A stretch of DNA of 64,000 nucleotides from Ardenticatenaceae bacterium. Its GTDB lineage: Bacteria > Chloroflexota > Anaerolineae > Promineifilales > Promineifilaceae. The stretch lies in the NCBI GenBank assembly GCA_020634415.1, contig JACKBT010000006.1:62001-126000 (forward strand). The letters run 5' to 3'. Positions 42,386 to 50,405 of the stretch are shown here, piece after piece (within the stretch, counting starts at the first letter, position 1; the number at the start of each line of letters is the position of its first letter). The translations under genes and the position numbers were made by a program. The notes beneath the pieces are model-generated. The model did no database searches. It worked only from the letters and a program-made list of their open reading frames with translations, and was not told the origin of the DNA.

Positions 42386-45133
42386 TTATTCCTCAGTTAC
42401 GTCAGGGAACTCTAATGGCTCATCGCTTTCGTCAGATTTTACCTCGTCCCCATCTAGTATGACTTCACGGGCTTTGCTGGTGCCGGTGGGGGGGCCGATG
42501 ATGCCTTTGTCTTCCATGTAGTCCATGAGGCGGGCGGCGCGGGTGTAGCCGATGCGGAAGCGGCGCTGTAGTAGGGAGGTGGAGGCTTTGTTGAGCTGGC
42601 GTACCAGTTCGATGGCTTCGGGCAGCAGGTCGTCTTCGAGTTCGTCTTCTTGCTCTTCGGCTATTTTTTGCATTTCTTCCCACAGTGGTTGTTGGGCGGG
42701 TGGTTCGGGGGTGGGGGTGGGGGAGGTAACGGCCGTTTCTGCCACAACGTTGGCTTCTGGTTGGGGAACGGCCGTTGCCGGAGAGGGTGCCGTTGCCAGA
42801 GGTTCCCGTTTGCGGCGGGGGGTGGGGGGGCGGGTCACGGCTGGTTCAGGTGCGGGGGCTTCATCATCGGGTGGTTCGGGTGTGGGGGCTGTGATGCGGG
42901 CCGCAGAGGGCAATGAGCTGGCCGAAGTGGCCGTAGAGGCTGGCACCAAATTAAACCGCCGCGCTGTTTGCCAATAGGCGATCAGCTTGTCTAACTCTTC
43001 GGGGCTGACATAGCAGCCTTGCAGGCGAACGGGCGAAGCGGCATCGGGGCTTTGGAAGAGCATGTCGCCCTGGCCCAGCAGCCGCTCTGCGCCGGTGGTG
43101 TCTAATACGACGCGGCTGTCGGTGCTGGAGGCGACGGCGAAGGCGATGCGGGCGGGGAAGTTGGCTTTGATGAGACCTGTGACCACATCTACAGACGGCC
43201 GTTGTGTGGCGATGACCATGTGAATGCCGGTGGCGCGAGCCATTTGCGCCAGCCGTGTGATGGCCCGTTCCGTATCTTCGGGGGCCAGCATCATCAAGTC
43301 GGCCAATTCGTCAATGATGATGACGATGTAGGGTAGGGCACTTACGTTTTCTTTTTTCTCGATTTTTTTGTTGTAATCAATGATGTTGCGGGCACCCACT
43401 TCGGCAAATGCCTGGTAGCGCTTGTCCATCTCCCGCTGCGCCCATTGCAGCACCCCCACGACGCGATCAATCTCGACGACGACGGGGGCGGCCAGATGGG
43501 GGATGCCGTTGTAGCCCGTTAGCTCGACGCGCTTGGGGTCTACCATGACCAGTTTGAGCTGCTCTGGCGTGTTTTGCAGGAGGAGGCAGGCGATGATGCC
43601 GTTGACGCAGACGGATTTACCGGAACCGGTGGTACCGGCGATGAGGACGTGGGGCATGGCGGCCAGATCGGCACTGATGGGCTGCCCGGCGACGTTTTGG
43701 CCGAGGCCAATGCGCAGGGGGGATTTGATTTTTTGGAATTCGGCCGTTTCCATGACATCGCGCAACGAGACGAGGGCTTTGGCGGGGGTGGGTACTTCGA
43801 TGCCGATGTAGCCCTTGCCGGGGACGGGGGCCTGGATGCGGATGGATTTTGCCGCTAACGCTAAGGCGAGGTCGTCGGCGAGGCTGGCGACTTTGCCTAC
43901 TTTGACTTTGGTGCGTTTGCCGCTGCGGGCCTGGATGTAGTTGGGTTCCACGCCAAATTGGACGATGGTTGGCCCCTGGTTGATCTCGACGACGGTGGCG
44001 GGTGCGCCGAAGCTGTCGAGGGTGTGTTCGATGATTTCTACTTGCTCGCGGATGGCTATGTTGTTGAGGTCGGTGTCGGTGCCGGATTCGAGTAGATCGG
44101 CGAGAACGGGTAGTTTCCAGTTGTGGGCTGGGGTGCTGCCGAGGAAGATGGGGGTGGGGGCGGCAGGTTCGGGTGGTGGGGATGGGGTTGGTTCTTCTTG
44201 TTTGTGGCGGCGCAGCAGGCGCGGGCGCACGGGTTCGGGTGGTGGTTGGGGTGTAGCTGGGGTGGGTTCGGCTGTGGTTGGCGGTTCAGGGGTGGGATCG
44301 GCCGTTTCGGGCAAGGGTAGTTGGACGGGGGTGGGGGTTTGGCGGCCGGGGTTGATGCGGATGTTGCGTTTGGCGGGGGTGGGGGCGGGGGCAACGGCCG
44401 TTTCTGGTGTACCCCGTAACTGCGCCCAAAACTCCATGATCTCCTGGCGGGTGGCCCCTGTAAACAATACAGCACCAGCCAGGGCCACGATTACCAACAG
44501 AAAGATGGCCCCCAAATTACCGCCTATCTTGGTGAAGGCAAAGGCGATGGTGCTGCCCAAATAGCCACCGCCACGCCCGGCACTGCCCACTTGCCACAGG
44601 TCGGTAAAACCGCTGTTCCGCATAAGGATAAAGAGGCTGGCGAAGGCTTCCCCAACTAGAAGCAGAACGCCTAAACCGGCCAGACGTATGGTGGGCAGGC
44701 TGGGTCGCTGTTCCATCCCCCAAAAGACGAGGTACAGGCCGACTGAAACCATTAACACAGGAATCAGGTAGCGGCCCCAACCAAACCAGATGCTCAAGAT
44801 ATTGAAAAGATTTGCGGGTAATTCACCCTGGTTGGGCCAAATGAGGCTGAGAAGGAGTAAAAAGGCCAGAAAGCTGACAAAGATGCCGGAGATGAGCAGC
44901 TTTTGGTGAAAGCTCATGCCGGGACGGGGCTGGGTTTTGCTGCGAGAGGTGGTTTTGCGTGAGGATGTTTTGCGCGGACTGCTCGGTTTATCCGAGCCGT
45001 TTTTGGACTTGGTGCTGGTGGTTTTGCTGGTTGTGCTTTTTTGCCGTGCGGATGTGCCGCCGCGTGTAGTTTTGCGGGCGGTGCTGCGGCTGGTACTCTC
45101 GTTTTTGCGTGTGGTTGTTTTCTTTTTTGCCAT
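42386..45133 (-). CDS. ftsK: DNA translocase FtsK/SpoIIIE
   Basis: 915 residues. An unusually long basic, Ser/Thr/Lys-rich N-terminal tail of about 70 residues precedes four to five membrane helices (80-240). A Pro/Thr-rich linker follows, then the motor: VLIAGTTGSGKSVCVNG (Walker A, about 497), KLVMVDPKRVELTGYNGIPH, VIIIDELADLMM (Walker B) and ARATGIHMVIATQRPS. A second Pro-rich linker leads to the C-terminal winged-helix gamma domain (ELVRQLNKASTSLLQRRFRI, ARLMDYMEDKGIIGPP). It pumps chromosomes at the division septum. Confidence 0.94.
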   Translation of the reverse strand: MAKKKTTTRKNESTSRSTARKTTRGGTSARQKSTTSKTTSTKSKNGSDKPSSPRKTSSRKTTSRSKTQPRPGMSFHQKLLISGIFVSFLAFLLLLSLIWPNQGELPANLFNILSIWFGWGRYLIPVLMVSVGLYLVFWGMEQRPSLPTIRLAGLGVLLLVGEAFASLFILMRNSGFTDLWQVGSAGRGGGYLGSTIAFAFTKIGGNLGAIFLLVIVALAGAVLFTGATRQEIMEFWAQLRGTPETAVAPAPTPAKRNIRINPGRQTPTPVQLPLPETADPTPEPPTTAEPTPATPQPPPEPVRPRLLRRHKQEEPTPSPPPEPAAPTPIFLGSTPAHNWKLPVLADLLESGTDTDLNNIAIREQVEIIEHTLDSFGAPATVVEINQGPTIVQFGVEPNYIQARSGKRTKVKVGKVASLADDLALALAAKSIRIQAPVPGKGYIGIEVPTPAKALVSLRDVMETAEFQKIKSPLRIGLGQNVAGQPISADLAAMPHVLIAGTTGSGKSVCVNGIIACLLLQNTPEQLKLVMVDPKRVELTGYNGIPHLAAPVVVEIDRVVGVLQWAQREMDKRYQAFAEVGARNIIDYNKKIEKKENVSALPYIVIIIDELADLMMLAPEDTERAITRLAQMARATGIHMVIATQRPSVDVVTGLIKANFPARIAFAVASSTDSRVVLDTTGAERLLGQGDMLFQSPDAASPVRLQGCYVSPEELDKLIAYWQTARRFNLVPASTATSASSLPSAARITAPTPEPPDDEAPAPEPAVTRPPTPRRKREPLATAPSPATAVPQPEANVVAETAVTSPTPTPEPPAQQPLWEEMQKIAEEQEDELEDDLLPEAIELVRQLNKASTSLLQRRFRIGYTRAARLMDYMEDKGIIGPPTGTSKAREVILDGDEVKSDESDEPLEFPDVTEE

Positions 45134-45204
45134 AGCTCAGATGTTCATATTGTATCACACGAATGACGCGAAACCCATTGTAAAAAAATTTATGTAAACC
45201 AATA

Positions 45205-45295
45205 GGGGAATGCGAATAGCGCGAGTTGGCGAATGACACGAATAGGATGGAGCAACTCGTGCCATGCGTTAATTCGTATGATTCGCATTTTAACT
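45205..45295. repeat. AATGCGAAT/ATTCGCATT inverted repeat
   Basis: aatgcgaatagcgcgagttg on the left and caactcgtgccatgcgttaa with ttcgtatgattcgcatt on the right. Similar words (attcgcaa, attcgcat) recur near 45715-45750. This is the main content of the 182-nt gap between ftsK and the GxxExxY gene. Confidence 0.65.
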
Positions 45296-45315
45296 GGTGA
45301 TTAATCCACACACCT

Positions 45316-45705
45316 TCATTCGGCCGCCAAGCTGTTGAGGATACGTGCAGACTTAACTCGCTCTTCACCAAAATTGATGAGGATGCCCAATTTTAGGTTA
45401 GAAGCGCGTAAATAGGACAGAGTTTGCTGCCTAAAGGCGTTAGTAAGTTCAGAAACAGCTTTAAGTTCTAAAATCATTTTGTCATCAATAACGAGATCGA
45501 GCCTATGCTTGCCAATTAATTGACCTTTGTAATAAATTTGTACTGGCTTTTGGCGAGAAAAGGGAATTTCACGTAGTCTCAACTCAAAAGTCAATGCTTC
45601 TTCATATATCTGTTCGACAAAACCAGGCCCAAGAGTATTGTGTACTTCAAACACAGCTTCCATGATCTGGTAAGAAAGTTCAGGGTAGATTATTCTCTTA
45701 TTCAT
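45316..45705 (-). CDS. GxxExxY family protein
   Basis: 129 residues from MNKRIIYPELSYQIMEA. The name-giving motif is GPGFVEQIYEEAL. It continues with RLDLVIDDKMILELKAV, a PD-(D/E)xK-like core, and LKLGILINFGEERVKSARI. The family is of unknown function and is often found in mobile or scattered contexts. CCTCC on the plus strand gives GGAGG 4 nt before the ATG, which rules out a longer N-terminal extension through the divergent gene. It is AT-rich and lacks ACGGCCGT, consistent with recent acquisition. Confidence 0.87.
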   Translation of the reverse strand: MNKRIIYPELSYQIMEAVFEVHNTLGPGFVEQIYEEALTFELRLREIPFSRQKPVQIYYKGQLIGKHRLDLVIDDKMILELKAVSELTNAFRQQTLSYLRASNLKLGILINFGEERVKSARILNSLAAE

Positions 45706-45771
45706 CATTCCTCCATTCGCAATAATTCGGCTATTTGTATTATTCGCATTTATTATAAGGGGCAAGCAATT

Positions 45772-46566
45772 TTGAAACAGCATACACAAAATGGGATTGT
45801 TTTTTTTGAGTTTGAGGGGTTGGGGGGAAACGGCCGTATCCAACACGCCATCTTCTCGCGGCAGGGCGGCATTAGCCCCGAACCCTTTCATTCCCTTAAC
45901 CTCAGCGTCTCTGTGGCCGATGACAAAGCGCGGGTTTACGCCAATCGCTCACGGGCGTATGGGCTGTTTGGGCGGGACACGGATACGGTGGTTCATGCCC
46001 ATCTGGTGCATGGGGATGAGGTGGCGCGGACGACTGCGGCCAGTAATGGCACGTGGGTGTCGCGGGTGGATGGGCTGATTACGAATGAGCCGGGCTGTGC
46101 ATTGACGATGAATTATGCCGATTGTGCGCCCATCTTTTTGTATGATCCGGCGCATGGGGCGATTGGGTTGGGCCATGCGGGCTGGATGGGGGCGGTGGTG
46201 GATTTGCCAGGGGCGATGGTGCGAGCCATGCAGCGGGAGTTTGGCAGTGAACCGGCGCAGTTGGTGGCGGGCATTGGGCCGTGTATTGGGCCTTGTTGTT
46301 ATGAGGTGGATGAACCGGTGATCGGCCGTGTGCATGAGGCATTTGCCGAGCCTGAGCGGTTGTTGGTGGCGCAAGGCAATGGCTCGCGCCCCCATTTTGA
46401 CTTGCCGCAGGCGAACACTGTCAACCTGAATCGGGCCGGTGTACGGCAGATTGAGTTATCGGGTTTGTGTACGGGCTGCCGCACTGACCTGTTTTTTTCG
46501 CACCGGAAGGAGAGGGGGAAAACCGGCCGTTTTGGCACGATTTTCATTTTAGGCACACACAACTGA
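45772..46566 (+). CDS. pgeF: Laccase-domain (YfiH/PgeF-type) protein
   Basis: 264 residues if TTG 45772 is the start, with AGGGG about 9 nt upstream; longer readings run into the divergent gene. The family signature is complete: HAIFSRQGGISPEPFHSLNL, VHAHLVHGDEV, LTMNYADCAPIFLYDP, GLGHAGWMGAVVDL, VAGIGPCIGPCCYEVDEP, NLNRAGVRQIELSGLCT and FFSHRKERGKTGRF. The Cys/His residues form the metal site. In other bacteria YfiH/PgeF corrects misincorporated residues in peptidoglycan precursors and similar proteins show purine-nucleoside activity. Start codon is moderately certain. Confidence 0.88.
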   Translation: MKQHTQNGIVFFEFEGLGGNGRIQHAIFSRQGGISPEPFHSLNLSVSVADDKARVYANRSRAYGLFGRDTDTVVHAHLVHGDEVARTTAASNGTWVSRVDGLITNEPGCALTMNYADCAPIFLYDPAHGAIGLGHAGWMGAVVDLPGAMVRAMQREFGSEPAQLVAGIGPCIGPCCYEVDEPVIGRVHEAFAEPERLLVAQGNGSRPHFDLPQANTVNLNRAGVRQIELSGLCTGCRTDLFFSHRKERGKTGRFGTIFILGTHN

Positions 46567-46617
46567 GAGATTCTCATAACGTATAGATGAGCAGATTTAT
46601 AGATTTGGAGGCGCAAA

Positions 46618-47454
46618 ATGTTTACAAAATTGTCGAATAGCTGGGAACTGGTGAAGGCCAGTTGGACTGTTTTATTGGCGGACAAGGAATTGTTGATCTT
46701 TCCTGTGGTCTCTTTTATCGCTTCGTTGGTGGTGATAGCCACCTTTGCCGTCCCCACCATTTTGGCGGATGTGTTTGATGGGGTGACGGGCTTGCCGGTG
46801 GCTGGTTATGTGATCGGTTTTTCTTTTTATGTGGTCATGTATTGTGTGACGATCTTCTCCAATTCGGCCTTGGTGGGGGCGGCGATGATTCGTTTGGAGG
46901 GTGGCGACCCGACGGTGCGTGATGGCTTTCGCATTGCGACCAAGCATTTGGGCAGTATTTTGGGGTATGCGGCCATTTCGGCGACGGTGGGTGTGATTTT
47001 GCGGGCGATTTCGGAGCGGGGCGGCATCATTGGACAGATTGTGAGTTCGTTGGTGGGGTTTGCCTGGGGTGTGGCCACGTTTTTGGTGGTGCCTGTTTTG
47101 GTGGTGGAGGGTGTGGGGCCTATGGAGGGTGTGAAGCGCAGTGCGAATTTGCTCAAGCGCACCTGGGGTGAGCAGATTGTGGGTAATTTTGGAATTGGTA
47201 CGGTTTTTGGGTTGCTTTTCTTTGTGGTGATATTTGTGGGTATTGGGGCGATTGCGCTGGCGGCGGTAAGCGGCAGTGTGGCTTTGATTGTGACGATGGT
47301 GTTTTTGGTCTTGGCCGCGATTATGCTGTTGGCGATGTTGAATGGGGCGTTGAGTGGGATTTATACAGCGGCCGTTTATCGGTATGCGACGACGGGGGAA
47401 ACGGCCGTTGGCTTTGACCCTAATATCATCAAAAATACGTTTAAGCAGAAGTAA
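46618..47454 (+). CDS. DUF6159-like membrane protein
   Basis: 278 residues with about six membrane helices. The N-terminus WELVKASWTVLLADKELLIF followed by PVVSFIASLVVI is typical of DUF6159-type proteins. Further segments include VIGFSFYVVMYCVTIFSN, the amphipathic MEGVKRSANLLKRTWGEQIV, and IALAAVSGSVALIVTMVFLV. The ribosome site (ggagg) is good. Function unknown. Its last 14 nt overlap the aldo-keto reductase gene on the opposite strand. Confidence 0.75.
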   Translation: MFTKLSNSWELVKASWTVLLADKELLIFPVVSFIASLVVIATFAVPTILADVFDGVTGLPVAGYVIGFSFYVVMYCVTIFSNSALVGAAMIRLEGGDPTVRDGFRIATKHLGSILGYAAISATVGVILRAISERGGIIGQIVSSLVGFAWGVATFLVVPVLVVEGVGPMEGVKRSANLLKRTWGEQIVGNFGIGTVFGLLFFVVIFVGIGAIALAAVSGSVALIVTMVFLVLAAIMLLAMLNGALSGIYTAAVYRYATTGETAVGFDPNIIKNTFKQK

Positions 47455-48430
47455 GCGGGAACAAATCTGCCAAGCTTTGCCACTCAGCCTGACTTAATGT
47501 CAGGCTGAGTGCTTCTGGGACGGGCTGTAGGTGGGCGGGGCGGCGGGGGCCGATGATGGGGGCGGTGATTTGGGGGTGGTGGATGAGCCAGGCGAGTGCC
47601 AGTCCGGCCATGCTGATGTGGTGGTGATCGGCCGTTTGTTGGAACTGTGCCAGGGCGGCGAAGGTTTGCTCATTCCACAGCTTGAAGTAGGGTTCGGGGC
47701 GCAAAGTCATGCGCGAGCCGTCGGGGTATTGGGACTCGAATTTGTATTTGCCGGTGAGGAAGCCGCCAGCCAGGGGGCTGAAGGGTGTGTAACCCAACTT
47801 TTGGTCGGCGCAGAGGGGCAGCATTTCCCGTTCATCGCCACGTTCGAGCAGGCTGTAGCTGTTTTGTATCCACTGGAAGCGGTGCAGGTTGTGTTTGTCG
47901 CTGATCCACAAGGCTTTGACGGTGAGCCAGGCGGGCATGTTGGAGGCCCCGATGTAACGGATTTTGCCCTGACGGATGAGATCGTCTAGGGCAATGAGCG
48001 TTTCGTCGAGGGGGGTGTCGGGGTCTGGTTCGTGGATGAGGAACATGTCGAGATGGTTTACACCGAGGCGGCGCAGGCTGGATTCGACTTGGCGGATGAG
48101 GTGCAGGCGGGAGAGGCCGCGATGATTGGGGTTGTCGCTGACGGGGTTGAAGGCTTTGGAGCTGAGGAGGAGTTGGTGGCGAACGGCCGTTCCCTTTTGT
48201 TTTAGCCAATTACCAATATAGGTCTCACTGCGGCCACCGCCATAGGCATCGGCCGTGTCAAAAAAGTTGATGCCCATCTCCCAGGCTGCATCCATGAGAG
48301 CGAAGGCTTCTTCTTCGGTTTCGCCTTTGCCGAAGAAGGCGGGGGCACTGCCCACACCGCCAAAGTTGCCGCAGCCGAGGCCAACGGCCGATATTTTCAA
48401 ACCTGTGTTGCCTAAGTTTTTGTAGTTCAT
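47441..48430 (-). CDS. Aldo/keto reductase
   Basis: 329 residues of the AKR fold. NFFDTADAYGGGRSE holds the Asp and catalytic Tyr, LLLSSKAF the Lys, and MFLIHEPDP the His. PFSPLAGGFLTGKY is a usual active-site loop. It would reduce aldehydes or ketones with NADPH. The gene is followed on the same strand direction by nothing, as it converges with the DUF6159 gene; its 5' side faces the metallopeptidase gene 28 nt away. Confidence 0.92.
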   Translation of the reverse strand: MNYKNLGNTGLKISAVGLGCGNFGGVGSAPAFFGKGETEEEAFALMDAAWEMGINFFDTADAYGGGRSETYIGNWLKQKGTAVRHQLLLSSKAFNPVSDNPNHRGLSRLHLIRQVESSLRRLGVNHLDMFLIHEPDPDTPLDETLIALDDLIRQGKIRYIGASNMPAWLTVKALWISDKHNLHRFQWIQNSYSLLERGDEREMLPLCADQKLGYTPFSPLAGGFLTGKYKFESQYPDGSRMTLRPEPYFKLWNEQTFAALAQFQQTADHHHISMAGLALAWLIHHPQITAPIIGPRRPAHLQPVPEALSLTLSQAEWQSLADLFPLTSA

Positions 48431-48434
48431 ATTT

Positions 48435-48478
48435 GCTCGGAGATTGGGGATTGGGGGCTTAGCGATCGCCAGTCTCCA
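48435..48478. repeat. GGAGATTGGGGATTGG half element at the metallopeptidase 3' end
   Basis: ggagattggggattgggggc and, further right, cagtctcc. On the minus strand it supplies the last codons of the metallopeptidase (C-terminus METGDR). It includes gcgatcgc in the loop. Confidence 0.6.
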
Positions 48479-48983
48479 TATCTTCTTCCATGTCTAAAGC
48501 CATTAAATAACCTCTGGCACGTTCGGTGAGGGGGTAACGGTTGACTAACTGCCAAAATTTGGGGCCATGATTGCCTTCGAGCAGGTGGGCTAGTTCGTGG
48601 ACGATGACGTAATCGCGTACCCAGGCGGGCATCTCGGCCAGACGGTGGTTGAGGCGGATGGTGCCGAGGGAAGGGGTGCAACTGCCGTAGCGTTTGTTTT
48701 GGTTGGTGACGTAGCGGATGGATTGCCAGTGGAGACGGCCGTTAAAGAATTTCCTGTTCAACTCCTGCGCCCGTTTCTGCAACTTTTCATCTGTCTCTGG
48801 TGGCGGATTGACCCTTTTTTGCAGCCGTGTTTGTAATTTGCTAATAACTGGTTGGAGTTCTTCATCACTCATTTTGGCCGGAGCGCGGATGACTAGAACC
48901 CCATTTTTTAACTCGGCGTTGACGGTTTTGGCCCGTTTTTCACTACGGATGACCTTGATCGGCCACTGGGGTATTTGTGCCAT
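48459..48983 (-). CDS. YgjP/SprT-like M48-type metallopeptidase
   Basis: 174 residues. The zinc motif HELAHLLEGNHGPKFW carries HExxH with a third His downstream. YVTNQNKRYGSCTPSLGTIR and LNHRLAEMPAWVRDYVIV are the conserved YgjP (DUF45) features. The N-terminal 80 residues form a beta-rich region with an amphipathic helix. Proteins of this family are predicted metalloproteases with poorly known targets. It precedes the aldo-keto reductase on the same strand. Confidence 0.85.
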   Translation of the reverse strand: MAQIPQWPIKVIRSEKRAKTVNAELKNGVLVIRAPAKMSDEELQPVISKLQTRLQKRVNPPPETDEKLQKRAQELNRKFFNGRLHWQSIRYVTNQNKRYGSCTPSLGTIRLNHRLAEMPAWVRDYVIVHELAHLLEGNHGPKFWQLVNRYPLTERARGYLMALDMEEDMETGDR

Positions 48984-49185
48984 AGGGGCAAGTATAGTGG
49001 GTATTGCGGAAAAACGTAAACCAAAAGTTTACCGGGGTTAAAAATAATGTTGACCGGTGTTTTTATTTAACTGAACGACTTTTTAATTTGGAATAACACC
49101 TGGTAAACCTTTGATTGAACTTCTGCCATTGTCCCTTCTTTTCTCATAGGCATAATAATGGTTGGTAGAAAGAAATTAACCAAGC

Positions 49186-49214
49186 TTGATGTGGTGTTTA
49201 CGAATTGACATCAA
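49186..49214. promoter_or_regulatory. Possible operator upstream of the iron-transport genes
   Basis: ttgatgt (49186-49192) and acatcaa (49208-49214), a 7-bp inverted repeat with 15-nt spacer, 27 nt before the ATG of the binding protein. The 257-nt gap 48984-49240 otherwise has a small gtaaac/gtttac hairpin near 49018 but no gene. A regulator such as Fur is conceivable; the half-site does not match the classic Fur box. Confidence 0.35.
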
Positions 49215-49240
49215 ATTTGTCCACAAAGAAGGTAAAAGGG

Positions 49241-50338
49241 ATGAAGTTAATCACTCAATGTGTTTTATTGTTGCTGTTGCTGCTTGGCGGTGTGGCCTGT
49301 GCGTCCCCTGAGACGCAAGCTGTGGAGGTCACTCGGGTGGTAACGGAGACGGTTGAAGTTACTCGTGTGGTGGCTGAGGGAGCGGAGCCGGACCCTGGTA
49401 AGTTGGTGGTTTATTCTGGCCGCTCGGAAAGTTTGGTGCAGCCGATTATTGATCAATTTGCGGAAGTGACGGGTGTGGAGGTGGAGGTGCGTTATGGTGG
49501 CACGGCTGAAATGGCGGGGCTTCTTTTGGAGGAAGGTGAGAACAGCCCTGCCGATGTTTTTTATGCTCAAGACCCTGGTGGTATAGGGGCGGTGGCTGAT
49601 GCAGGTTTGTTTGCCCCGATTGCGGCTGAGGTTTTGGCGGAGGTGCCGCCCCGGTTTGCTGATGAGAACGGCCGTTGGGTGGGTATCTCTGGTCGGGCAC
49701 GAGTGGTTGCTTATAACACGGATGAGATTAGCGACCCTGCCAGCCAACTGCCAGATGATTTGATGGGGTTTACAGCGCCGGAGTGGAACGGCCGTATTGG
49801 TTGGGCACCAACCAATGGCAGTTTTCTGGCGATGGTGACAGGGCTGCGGGCTGTATGGGGTGAGGAACAGACCAGTGAATGGCTGGCGGGTATTCAGGCT
49901 AATAATCCTATTGTGTTTGATGGGAACACGCCTGTGGTAGCGGCCGTTGGCAGTGGTGAGATAACTGTAGGTTTTGTCAATCATTACTACCTGTATCGTT
50001 TCCTGGCCGAGCAGGGAGAAGCGTTTCCGGCTCGAAATTACTTTCTGCCAGGTGGTGGCCCTGGTTCTCTCATTATGGTTTCTGGGGCGGGTGTGTTGGC
50101 AACGGCCGAAAATGCTGATAATGCTCATCGTTTTATCGAGTTCCTGCTGTCGGTGCCTGCCCAACAATATTTTGCTTCCCAAACCTTTGAATATCCTCTT
50201 GTAGAAGGTGTGCAAACTGTGCCTTTGTTGCCGCCTTTGGCCGAATTGGATGGGGTAGCCATTGATATGCCTTTAAGCGATCTGGCTGATTTGGAGGGGA
50301 CGCAATCTCTGTTGATTGATTTGGGAATTATTGAGTAA
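49241..50338 (+). CDS. fbpA: Iron(III) ABC transporter substrate-binding lipoprotein
   Basis: 365 residues. A lipoprotein signal (MKLITQCVLLLLLLLGGVAC) is followed by the linker VEVTRVVTETVEVTRVV, a form common in Chloroflexota binding proteins. The FbpA/FutA fold follows: LVVYSGRSESLVQPIIDQF, TGVEVEVRYGGTAEMAGLLL, SPADVFYAQDPG, WVGISGRARVVAYNTDEI and VNHYYLYRFL (the Tyr pair typical of ferric-iron ligands). It captures ferric iron outside the membrane and delivers it to the permease at 50406. The start at 49241 has AAAGGG upstream. Confidence 0.9.
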   Translation: MKLITQCVLLLLLLLGGVACASPETQAVEVTRVVTETVEVTRVVAEGAEPDPGKLVVYSGRSESLVQPIIDQFAEVTGVEVEVRYGGTAEMAGLLLEEGENSPADVFYAQDPGGIGAVADAGLFAPIAAEVLAEVPPRFADENGRWVGISGRARVVAYNTDEISDPASQLPDDLMGFTAPEWNGRIGWAPTNGSFLAMVTGLRAVWGEEQTSEWLAGIQANNPIVFDGNTPVVAAVGSGEITVGFVNHYYLYRFLAEQGEAFPARNYFLPGGGPGSLIMVSGAGVLATAENADNAHRFIEFLLSVPAQQYFASQTFEYPLVEGVQTVPLLPPLAELDGVAIDMPLSDLADLEGTQSLLIDLGIIE

Positions 50339-50405
50339 ATGAGTTCTGGCGAAGGGGGCGGCGATTTCTCGCTGCTCCTTTTCGCCGGAAATCGGGAAGA
50401 AGATT

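Noticed and set aside
49205..49240. Earlier start for the iron-binding protein
   Set aside because: The lipoprotein signal peptide begins at MKLITQ (49241), which has its own AAAGGG ribosome site.
50339..50405. Riboswitch or sRNA between the iron-binding protein and permease genes
   Set aside because: Only a weak imperfect stem (ggcgaaggggg with ctccttttcgcc) is seen, with no known riboswitch core.
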